From JACRBK01 sp964427955 (lineage in GTDB: Bacteria > Chloroflexota > Anaerolineae > Aggregatilineales > Aggregatilineaceae), in the NCBI GenBank assembly GCA_964427955.1, contig CAYRWY010000363.1:1-6083 (forward strand): DNA of 6,083 bases, written 5' to 3'. Position 1 is the stretch's first letter; the number at the start of each line of letters is the position of its first letter. A program made the position numbers and the translations under genes. Shown here piece after piece: positions 1-6,036 of the stretch. The notes beneath the pieces are model-generated. The model ran no database searches and was not told the origin of the DNA. It worked only from the letters and a program-made list of their open reading frames with translations.

Positions 1-339
1 CAGGCAAGCTGGAGAGGGGAGCAAGCGGCGCTCCTATGGACGGCTCGTAGGGGCACGTCAACTTGAGTGTCTGATCTCCTGTTGTAGGGGAAAAACCGGC
101 CTCACCCCTCACCCCTCTCCATCAGAAAACGATGGAGAGGGGCATACAGCCTCGTTTTTCTCCCCCTCTCCATTGCGCTTTTGAATGGAGAGGGGGTCGG
201 GGGGTGAGGCCAGGCAGAAAATGCAGGGTGACTCATGCTACCGGGCGCAGCAAGCGGCCTCTACACCGACGTTTCGGCGGCGCCACTTGAGGCCAATCAC
301 TACGCATCGTCGCGTGCGCCGGTCCTCCCGCGCCGGAGG
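1..339. other. Non-coding region rich in palindromic repeats
   Basis: I see no credible gene in these 339 bases. The stretch lies downstream of the minus-strand glycosyltransferase. It contains a fragment of a repeat at 10-19 (TGGAGAGGGG) and the full palindromic element at 98-211. The rest (20-97 and 212-339) shows no recognisable element apart from a short GC-rich inverted repeat at 324-339. A long plus-strand frame opens at 235, but it is the antisense shadow of the glycosyltransferase. Confidence 0.7.
98..211. repeat. Palindromic repeat element with two nested hairpins (MITE/REP-like)
   Basis: The ends are perfect 11-base inverted repeats: GGCCTCACCCC at 98-108 and GGGGTGAGGCC at 201-211. 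Inside are two perfect hairpins. The first has a 12-bp stem, 112-123 with 131-142, and a 7-base loop. The second has a 13-bp stem, 162-174 with 184-196, and a 9-base loop. The 11-mer CCCCTCTCCAT or its complement therefore occurs four times in alternating orientation (112-122, 132-142, 163-173, 185-195). No coding potential and no clear target-site duplication is visible. Part of it recurs inverted at 6037-6060, so it belongs to a dispersed family. Non-autonomous mobile element is an inference; a structural or transcription-ending role is also possible. Confidence 0.75.
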
Positions 340-2445
340 TCACCCGCCCGCCGCCACGTAAAACAGCAGCAGGGCTTTGCCGCCGGGCACGGGATAGGGC
401 GTCCGTTGCAGCGGGCGGTCGCCGTAGGCCGCCTCCACCTGCGCCAGCGAGGCGGCATCGTCCGCGCCGATGAAGAACGCCAGGTCAGTCTGGCGATCCA
501 GGTCGCCCAGATCGAGGGTGGCGAAGTCCTCCGGCTTGAAGACGTAGACGTGCAGATCGTCCGCCAGGTAATTGAGCAGGCGCTGGGCGTCGATTTCGGG
601 CAGCGTCGGATACCCGATCACGAAAATGCGGGTGCCGGGCGGAAATTTCGCCGCGCGCAGCATGGCGTCGTCCACGTCGTAGGCCAGCGCCGCCCGGACC
701 TCGACGTTGAACAGTTTCAGAAAATCGCCGAAGTAGAAGACGCCCTGCCCGATCACCACCAGTCCGGTCAGTGCGGCCAGCAGCCCGGTCAGCACGCGCG
801 GCGGCCAACGCGCGGGCCACAGCAGCGCCGGAGTCTCGGTGATCCCGATCGCGATCAGCAGCGCCAGCGCCGGAAAGACCACCACGTAGCGCGCCGAAAC
901 CGCACTCTCGATCAGCATGGCATTGCCCGCCACGACGGCGATCAGCCAGCCCAGCGGCAGCGCGCGGGGCGTCCGCCAGCGCCAGAGGGTGAAGCCGATC
1001 CCCAGCAGGAACAGCGGCACGATGGGCGGAAGAATCAGCGGATATTTCCCGCCGTAGTAGAGGTAATAGTTGAAGGTCGTGTTCTCCGGCGCGTTGACGA
1101 ACACCATCAGCGCGTGGCGCAGGTGGTTGATCCGGGTGTGCAGGTTGTCCGGCTCGCGGTGATAATTCCAGTAGTAGGTGTTGTAGCTGGTCTTGTCGAA
1201 GCGGTCGGTCAGGGGAAACTTTTCCCCGATCAGCGTGTAGTAGATCGGCAGAGCGACCAGCGCGAAGACCAGCGCCGCCAGGATCAGCCCACGCACCGAC
1301 GGGCGGGGACGCCACAGCACCAGCCCGCCGCCCATCCAGGCCAGCGCCAGCAGCGGGTAGAGCAGCCGCCCGCCCTCGTAAAAATACTGGGTGAAGCCGA
1401 GCGCCGCGCCTGCCAGCACGTAATAACGCCGCCGTTGGGTGCGCACTCCGGCCATCAGCAGCCCCAGCGCCAGCGTGCCGAACAGCGGATCGGCAATGTT
1501 GTTGAGCGCCAGGCGGCTGTAGTGCACCTGCGGCGGGAAAGTGAGCAGCACCAGCGCGGCGATCACGGCGGTGCGGCGGTCGTAAAGCTGGCGGGCCAGC
1601 AGGTACAGCGCGGGCACCGTCAGCGCGCCCAACACGGCGCTGAAGGCCCGCAGCCCCAGGAAGCTGCGCCCGAAGATCGCCGTCATGGCGGTCTGTCCAT
1701 ACGAAAAAATGAAGGGGAACGAGGCCGAGGTCGGCATCGGCTCCAGCAGGCGGGCGTGGGGAAATTCCCAGAAATAGGTGACGCCCAGCGCGAAATGCCC
1801 CTCGTCCACCATGACATGCACGCTGTCACGCAGATTCCAGAAGCGCACCGCCAGCGCGGCCAGCGTGATCAGCAGGACGAAGGGGAGGTCACGGCGCGTC
1901 CAGGCCGCCCCCCCCTGCCGCCGCGTGGGCCGGGTGTCGTCGAGATCCGGCGCTTGAGGATGAGCCGCGCGCGGGAACCCGGCCAGGCCGATCACCACCA
2001 ATCCCACCCCGGCGACCAGCAGCGCGAACTGCACCAGCGGCGAACGATCTGCCAGAAGCTTGATCCCGATCAGCCTGCCGTTGATCTCGGCCAGCGCCAG
2101 CAGCGCCAGCGCGCCCGGCACGACCAGTAAGAACGACCAGCGCGGGGATGCCGCCTCCAGGCCGCCGCTCCGTTCACGAAAATTCCGCCCCAGCCGCAGC
2201 CCGATCTCCCCCGGCGACAGGATCGCCAGCGCGGCCAGCAGCGCCAGCAGTCCCCCCACAAAACACCAGGGCGCGAGCGGATCGTAGTAATCCTGCGGGC
2301 CGCGCGTCGGGCGGTAATGCGCCAGGCTCTCAAGTTGAGGGAGGAACAGGAAGGCGCTGGCGATCATGCCGGTCACCGCGACCAGGACCAGCCCGCGAGC
2401 GATCACCGTCCGATAGCGGCGGCGCAGCAGCAAGAGAATCCTCAC
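340..2445 (-). CDS. Polytopic membrane glycosyltransferase, GT-C / family 39 (PMT/ArnT-like)
   Basis: Predicted integral membrane glycosyltransferase of about 701 residues. Members of this superfamily transfer a sugar from a polyprenyl-phosphate donor to a lipid, glycan or protein on the outer face of the membrane; the acceptor here cannot be told. Numbering from the GTG at 2445, many hydrophobic helices are visible. The first extracytoplasmic loop after the helix ending RFWNL carries Asp214-Glu215 (VMVDEGHFA), in the place of the acidic catalytic motif of PMT/ArnT proteins. Other family-like segments are LRAFSAVLGALTVPALYLLA, HYSRLALNNIADPLF (about 308-322), GGRLLYPLLALA and SARYVVVFPALALL (about 517-530). 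About 130 residues after the last helix look soluble. Roughly 185 residues precede the family core and carry four extra hydrophobic helices. Start choice: the frame extends to an ATG at 2544, but a TATAAT box at 2488-2493 lies inside that extension. The GTG at 2445 has AAGAGGTG just upstream; the ATG at 2469 has no visible ribosome binding site. Class is confident, substrate unknown. Confidence 0.85.
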   Translation of the reverse strand: MRILLLLRRRYRTVIARGLVLVAVTGMIASAFLFLPQLESLAHYRPTRGPQDYYDPLAPWCFVGGLLALLAALAILSPGEIGLRLGRNFRERSGGLEAASPRWSFLLVVPGALALLALAEINGRLIGIKLLADRSPLVQFALLVAGVGLVVIGLAGFPRAAHPQAPDLDDTRPTRRQGGAAWTRRDLPFVLLITLAALAVRFWNLRDSVHVMVDEGHFALGVTYFWEFPHARLLEPMPTSASFPFIFSYGQTAMTAIFGRSFLGLRAFSAVLGALTVPALYLLARQLYDRRTAVIAALVLLTFPPQVHYSRLALNNIADPLFGTLALGLLMAGVRTQRRRYYVLAGAALGFTQYFYEGGRLLYPLLALAWMGGGLVLWRPRPSVRGLILAALVFALVALPIYYTLIGEKFPLTDRFDKTSYNTYYWNYHREPDNLHTRINHLRHALMVFVNAPENTTFNYYLYYGGKYPLILPPIVPLFLLGIGFTLWRWRTPRALPLGWLIAVVAGNAMLIESAVSARYVVVFPALALLIAIGITETPALLWPARWPPRVLTGLLAALTGLVVIGQGVFYFGDFLKLFNVEVRAALAYDVDDAMLRAAKFPPGTRIFVIGYPTLPEIDAQRLLNYLADDLHVYVFKPEDFATLDLGDLDRQTDLAFFIGADDAASLAQVEAAYGDRPLQRTPYPVPGGKALLLFYVAAGG

Positions 2446-2450
2446 AAGCC

Positions 2451-2458
2451 CACCTCTT
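2451..2458 (-). promoter_or_regulatory. Ribosome binding site deciding the glycosyltransferase start
   Basis: On the minus strand AAGAGGTG precedes a GTG codon (2445-2443) by five bases. This is a good Shine-Dalgarno match. The in-frame ATG codons at 2469, 2487 and 2544 have no comparable purine-rich site, which favours the shorter protein beginning VRILLLLRRRY, a basic stretch followed by the first membrane helix. Confidence 0.6.
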
Positions 2459-2487
2459 AGATCATTCATGCAAGAATTAACCCGCAT

Positions 2488-2493
2488 ATTATA
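2488..2493 (-). promoter_or_regulatory. Probable -10 box of the glycosyltransferase promoter
   Basis: Read on the minus strand the bases are TATAAT, a perfect consensus -10 hexamer in an otherwise GC-rich region. The best -35 at a 17-base spacing is TCACGA (2511-2516), a weak match. A transcript would begin near 2481, leaving a leader of about 36 bases before the GTG at 2445. The ATG codons at 2487 and 2544 would lie at or upstream of the transcript start. Confidence 0.5.
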
Positions 2494-2571
2494 ACGCTTT
2501 TGTGGCGGACTCGTGACCGATGGCCGCCGTCGCGGTCCTGTCATCAGGATGCGCCATTCGCGTGAACCGTG

Positions 2572-2577
2572 TACAAT
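2572..2577 (+). promoter_or_regulatory. Possible -10 box for the histidine kinase operon
   Basis: TACAAT matches the -10 consensus at five of six positions and lies 40 bases before the first kinase start. No convincing -35 hexamer is seen 16-18 bases upstream, so this is only a candidate. It would be one half of a divergent promoter region, with the minus-strand -10 about 80 bases away. Confidence 0.3.
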
Positions 2578-2605
2578 GAAACTATTGCAGGGCCTTTAAC
2601 TCATC

Positions 2606-2613
2606 GGGAAGAG
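2606..2613 (+). promoter_or_regulatory. Ribosome binding site of the first histidine kinase
   Basis: GGGAAGAG ends four bases before the ATG at 2618. It is a purine-rich, imperfect Shine-Dalgarno sequence and supports this ATG; the protein then starts directly with the first membrane helix. Confidence 0.5.
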
Positions 2614-2617
2614 ATAC

Positions 2618-4468
2618 ATGGCTATTGGCTTCACCACTCTCTTGAGCCTGATTGCGGATGTCCTCCTGACAGTCTTCGGGCTAGCCCTGGCGTTCCTGGT
2701 CATCTGGCAAGACGCCCGCCGCCGCAGCAATCAGCACTTCAGCCTGTGCATGATCGTTTTCGCCCTGTACGGCGCGCTCAGTTGTCCGTTCAAGGTGGCC
2801 CAGATTTACGATCTGGACGCCAGGGTGCTGCTCAACCTCCTGACCAGTCTGTACATCACCGGATTCTGGCTCCTGTTGAGCTTTCTGCTGGCCTTCGCCG
2901 AGGTGCCGAGCCGCACACGCTGGATCGAACGCGCCATCAGTCTCCCAATCGCCATCGCCCTGATCGTCCTGACCTGGATGGACAAGATCTATACCACGCT
3001 CAAGCCGATGTCGAACGGCGGCTACAGCTATGGAGTAACGGACCTGGCGCGCGGGGCGGTGGTCCTGACCGGGCTGTACCTGCTGGCCGTCGTCGCCCTG
3101 CTCTACCGCCAGCGCACCCCACAATCCCGCGAGATGTTCCTGGCCGTCGCGGTCCTGCCGGTGGGGCTGGTGGCCTTCATCCTGCTGTCGGGCTTTCGCG
3201 TCTACGAAGCCAACGTGCTGGCGGTTGCCATCGCCGCGATCCTGCTGGGACGGCTGGTCCTGAAATACCAGGTCTTCAAGCCGCTGAAGGATCTCAATTC
3301 GGCGTTGGAGATCACCAATCTCGAGCTGGCCGAAGCCACCCGGCTGAAAAGCCAGTTCCTGGCGAACATGAGCCACGAACTGCGCACCCCGCTGAATTCG
3401 ATCCTGGGCTACACCGAGCTGATCACCAACGGCACCTACGGCTCGCTGACCGACACCCAGCGCGACCGGCTGGACAAGGTCAGCCGCAACGGACAGCGCC
3501 TGCTGCACCTGATCAACGATGTACTGGACCTGAGCCGGATCGAGGCGGGCCGGTTGGAACTGCGCCCCAAGCGCCTGGAAAGCGGGCCGCTGCTCGACGG
3601 GCTGTTGGCCTCCCACCAACCGCAGGCGCAGGCCAAGGATCTGACGCTGGTGCGCGGCTATGGCGTGCTGCCGGCCATCCGGGCCGACGAAGCGCGCGCC
3701 GAGCAGATTCTGGCGAACGTGCTGTCGAACGCCATCAAATTCACCGAACATGGCACGGTGACGGTGCGGGGCTACTACGCGGCGGACGATCACCGGGTGG
3801 TGTTCAGCATCACCGATACCGGGCCGGGCATCGATCCGGCCCAGGGCGAACACATCTTCGAGGCGTTCCACCAGGCCGACGACTCGCCCTACCAGCGCCA
3901 CGAAGGGACCCGGCTGGGACTGGCCCTCACCCGTCTGCTGGTGGAGATGCAGGGCGGGCGGGTCTGGTTCGAGAGCACGGTCGGCCAGGGCACGACCTTT
4001 TTCGTGGCCCTGCCCGCCGCCGACGACGGGCCACCGGCTGCACAGGTGGTCAAACCCGGCGCGCGCGCCCGCGGCCCGCTGCTGCTGCTCCTCGATCCCG
4101 ACCCGGAGGCATTGGAGGTCTTTCAGGGCCAACTGGAACAGGCCGGATTCCGTGTCTATGGGACCACCCAGGCGAATGAGGGGCTGCGCCTGGCGCACGA
4201 CCTCCACCCGGCCCTCATCACCCTGGAGACCCAGTTGGGGGACCTGCCCGGCGAGCAGGTGATCGCCTCGCTGCGCAGCGACCCGGTGACAGCCCAGACT
4301 CCCGTGCTGATCGTGTCCGCCGAGCCGCGGTCTGCCCCGCTGCCTGGGGCGGACGACTACCTCACCAAACCGGCTTCGGCCACAGTGCTGGTGGAACACA
4401 TTCGCGACCTGCTGCCCGCCCCACCGGCTTCGGTCGAGGGGAGACTTGCTCAGGAGGCGAGACGCTGA
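2618..4468 (+). CDS. Seven-helix membrane histidine kinase with degenerate C-terminal receiver (hybrid type)
   Basis: Membrane sensor kinase of 616 residues. Residues 8-214 hold seven hydrophobic helices (about 8-30, 41-62, 71-94, 105-121, 144-163, 172-192, 197-214). Charges follow the positive-inside rule with N-terminus out, as in 7TM-type kinase sensors; the longest outside loop is about 122-143. A short linker leads to a HisKA domain (about 239-312) with the H-box MSHELRTPLN and phosphoacceptor His253. HATPase_c (about 350-466) has an N-box (Asn367, Asn371), G1 DTGPGI (400-405) and F-box IFEAF (413-417). The G2 motif reads GTRLGL (430-435) with Arg432 where Gly is expected. A receiver-like domain (about 487-598) keeps Ser567 and Lys584, but Glu537 stands where the phosphoacceptor Asp should be and Pro494 replaces one acidic-pocket residue. 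It is therefore probably a pseudo-receiver. It is the first gene of a tandem pair; its stop overlaps the next start. Ligand and output are unknown. Kinase class is firm; how much activity remains is uncertain. Confidence 0.92.
   Translation: MAIGFTTLLSLIADVLLTVFGLALAFLVIWQDARRRSNQHFSLCMIVFALYGALSCPFKVAQIYDLDARVLLNLLTSLYITGFWLLLSFLLAFAEVPSRTRWIERAISLPIAIALIVLTWMDKIYTTLKPMSNGGYSYGVTDLARGAVVLTGLYLLAVVALLYRQRTPQSREMFLAVAVLPVGLVAFILLSGFRVYEANVLAVAIAAILLGRLVLKYQVFKPLKDLNSALEITNLELAEATRLKSQFLANMSHELRTPLNSILGYTELITNGTYGSLTDTQRDRLDKVSRNGQRLLHLINDVLDLSRIEAGRLELRPKRLESGPLLDGLLASHQPQAQAKDLTLVRGYGVLPAIRADEARAEQILANVLSNAIKFTEHGTVTVRGYYAADDHRVVFSITDTGPGIDPAQGEHIFEAFHQADDSPYQRHEGTRLGLALTRLLVEMQGGRVWFESTVGQGTTFFVALPAADDGPPAAQVVKPGARARGPLLLLLDPDPEALEVFQGQLEQAGFRVYGTTQANEGLRLAHDLHPALITLETQLGDLPGEQVIASLRSDPVTAQTPVLIVSAEPRSAPLPGADDYLTKPASATVLVEHIRDLLPAPPASVEGRLAQEARR
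4452..4457 (+). promoter_or_regulatory. Ribosome binding site of the second histidine kinase, inside the end of the first
   Basis: AGGAGG, a perfect Shine-Dalgarno core, lies within the last codons of the upstream kinase, ten bases before the ATG at 4468. The upstream stop TGA and this ATG share one base (TGATG), an arrangement typical of translational coupling. It supports 4468 over the in-frame ATG at 4480. Confidence 0.75.
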
Positions 4469-5934
4469 TGCTCTCGAATATGACGATCTTCGTGCTGGTC
4501 ACCAATGGGATGACCGCCGTCATCACGATGGCGCTGCTGATGCTGGTGCTGTTCCAGGACCCGCGCTGCCGCATGAACCAGCTTTTCGCCATGACCATGC
4601 TGCTGCTTGGCGCCTACTGCGCCCTCAACGGGCTGGGCCGGTTCATCAGCGATTTCCAGTTGGACCCCGTCCTGGCGACCTACACCGCCATCTGGATCTT
4701 TGGCATGTTCGTGGTAGCCATCTTCTTTTTCGGCGCAGAATTCGCCCAGAGCCATACCATCGCCACCCGCCGGATGCAGCAGATCGGCTACGTGATCGGC
4801 ATCGTCAACAGCGTGGCCCTGTGGTCCGGCAAGCTGTTCGTCGATATTCATCCTACCGAGGCCAACGATGGCAGTTACCAGGGGCGTTGGACCACCTTGG
4901 GGCTGGCCGTCGCCCTGACGCTGCTCGCCTACCTGATCGCGACGACCATCGCGCTGCGCCGCATGGAAGACGAGCGCGGGCGCTCGCTGTGGGCCGCCCC
5001 GGTGCTGGCGGTGGCGGGCATCGTGTCCTCGACCATCATCTGGCCGGTGATCCACATCCCGCTGCAAGCGTTTTTTCTGGCGCTGACCGCCTTCGCGCTG
5101 GGCGTGCCGGTGCTGCGCTACGAGCTGTTCAACCCGCAGGCCACCCTGAACGACGAACTGGAGCGCAAGAACATCGAGCTGCGTAAGGCCAGCCGCATGA
5201 AAAGCCGGTTTCTGGCCAACATCAGCCACGAGCTGCGCACCCCGCTGAATTCGATCATCGGCTATGCCCAGTTGGTGATGGGCGGGCTGTACGGGGCGCT
5301 CAACGATACCCAACTGGACCGGCTCGAAAAAGTCGTGCGCAACGGCCAGACGCTGCTCAAGCTGATCAACGACGTGATCGACCTGAACCGGATCGAGACG
5401 GGTGAAGTCCGGCTGGAACGGCACGAGATCGCGACGGCGGACGTGCTGAACGGCGTGCTGGACACCATCGAGCCGCTGGCGCTGCACAAGGGGCTGGTGC
5501 TCAAGCGCGATTTTCTGGGCGTGCCGTCCGTCTACGCGGACGAAACCCGGCTGCGCCAGATCGTGACCAACATCGCCGCCAACGCGGTGAAGTTCACCGA
5601 CCACGGCGGGATCACGGTCCGCGCGCAGACGGTCGAAGGCATGGTGCAGATCGAGATCGAAGATACCGGGATCGGAATTCCCGCCGACCAGTTCGGCGCC
5701 ATTTTCGAAGAATTCCAGCAGGTGGGCACGCCGACTGTGCCGGAACACGAAGGCAGCGGCCTGGGCCTGACGATCACGCGGCGGCTGGTCGAGATGCACG
5801 GGGGGCGCATCTGGCTGGACAGCACGGTGGGCCAGGGCACGACCTTCTTTATCACGCTGCCCACCCAGCCGCCTGCCGAACCGGCGAGTCCGGTGCCGGC
5901 CACGACTGCCGCGGCGGTCCAGCAAGCGGCCTAG
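4468..5934 (+). CDS. Seven-helix membrane sensor histidine kinase (HisKA-HATPase_c, no receiver)
   Basis: Membrane sensor kinase of 488 residues with the same plan as its upstream neighbour but no receiver. Seven hydrophobic helices lie at about 8-29, 38-56, 68-92, 104-120, 142-163, 174-193 and 199-214. Basic residues sit in the inside loops (QDPRCRMNQ, HTIATRRMQ, LRRMEDERGR), giving N-terminus out. The main outside loop is about 121-141. A helical linker (about 221-245, LNDELERKNIELRKASRMK) joins to HisKA with H-box ISHELRTPLN and phosphoacceptor His254. HATPase_c (about 352-464) is complete: N-box Asn368 and Asn372, G1 DTGIGI (399-404), F-box IFEEF (412-416), G2 GSGLGL (429-434). The tail (467-488) is rich in Pro and Ala and probably disordered. 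The gene is translationally coupled to the first kinase and likely arose by duplication with it. It should be an active kinase that phosphorylates a response regulator encoded elsewhere; stimulus and partner cannot be read from the sequence. Confidence 0.93.
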   Translation: MLSNMTIFVLVTNGMTAVITMALLMLVLFQDPRCRMNQLFAMTMLLLGAYCALNGLGRFISDFQLDPVLATYTAIWIFGMFVVAIFFFGAEFAQSHTIATRRMQQIGYVIGIVNSVALWSGKLFVDIHPTEANDGSYQGRWTTLGLAVALTLLAYLIATTIALRRMEDERGRSLWAAPVLAVAGIVSSTIIWPVIHIPLQAFFLALTAFALGVPVLRYELFNPQATLNDELERKNIELRKASRMKSRFLANISHELRTPLNSIIGYAQLVMGGLYGALNDTQLDRLEKVVRNGQTLLKLINDVIDLNRIETGEVRLERHEIATADVLNGVLDTIEPLALHKGLVLKRDFLGVPSVYADETRLRQIVTNIAANAVKFTDHGGITVRAQTVEGMVQIEIEDTGIGIPADQFGAIFEEFQQVGTPTVPEHEGSGLGLTITRRLVEMHGGRIWLDSTVGQGTTFFITLPTQPPAEPASPVPATTAAAVQQAA

Positions 5935-5943
5935 AACGTTTAA

Positions 5944-5986
5944 CCCCTATCCCCCTTAGCCCCGCTCCGCGGAGAAAGGGGAGGGG
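5944..5986. repeat. GC-rich inverted repeat just after the kinase operon
   Basis: Nested inverted repeats begin ten bases after the second kinase stop. CCCCTT at 5952-5957 pairs with AAGGGG at 5976-5981, around the palindrome CTCCGCGGAG at 5965-5974. Outer CCCC (5944-5947) can pair with GGGG (5983-5986). It could act as a transcription-ending or RNA-stabilising hairpin for the operon, but no T-run follows, so it is not a classical intrinsic terminator. It may equally be a dispersed repeat. Confidence 0.5.
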
Positions 5987-6014
5987 TGGACAGGTGGGTG
6001 AAAAGTATTGAGCA

Positions 6015-6028
6015 CGCGAAAATTCGCG
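6015..6028. repeat. Short inverted repeat CGCGAA-AA-TTCGCG
   Basis: Two 6-base arms (6015-6020 and 6023-6028) are exact inverted repeats separated by two bases. The symmetry would suit a dimeric DNA-binding protein, but the site lies downstream of the kinases and no downstream gene is visible in the window, so its role is unknown and chance is possible. Confidence 0.3.
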
Positions 6029-6036
6029 GTGATTTA

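Noticed and set aside
112..196. Hairpins as intrinsic terminators of the glycosyltransferase
   Set aside because: Stems are strong, but no T-run follows directly on the minus strand, and they lie about 145-230 bases past the stop. A terminating effect is possible but not supported.
98..211. CRISPR array
   Set aside because: The repeated 11-mers alternate in orientation and have no uniform spacer lengths; there is no set of direct repeats and no cas gene.
247..259. 13-base match CAGCAAGCGGCCT with the end of the second kinase gene (around 5922)
   Set aside because: Short and GC-rich with no extension on either side; probably chance and not an attachment site.
324..339. CCTCC/GGAGG inverted repeat immediately after the glycosyltransferase stop
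   Set aside because: The stem is only 5 bp with a 6-base loop and no T-run, too weak to call a terminator.
235..2130. Long plus-strand open frame opposite the glycosyltransferase
   Set aside because: It is antisense to a clear membrane protein. Its translation is rich in Gln, Arg, His and Gly without any domain, as expected for a shadow frame in GC-rich DNA.
2569..4179. Overlapping plus-strand frame across the first kinase
   Set aside because: Out of frame with the HisKA and HATPase motifs; its Pro/Arg/Gly-rich translation is a frame-shifted shadow.
2681..4399. Long minus-strand open frame opposite the first kinase
   Set aside because: Antisense shadow: the kinase motifs on the plus strand are unmistakable, and the minus translation is low-complexity Gln/Arg/His/Gly-rich with no recognisable fold.
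4450..5925. Long minus-strand open frame opposite the second kinase
   Set aside because: Same reasoning: a composition-driven shadow with no family features.
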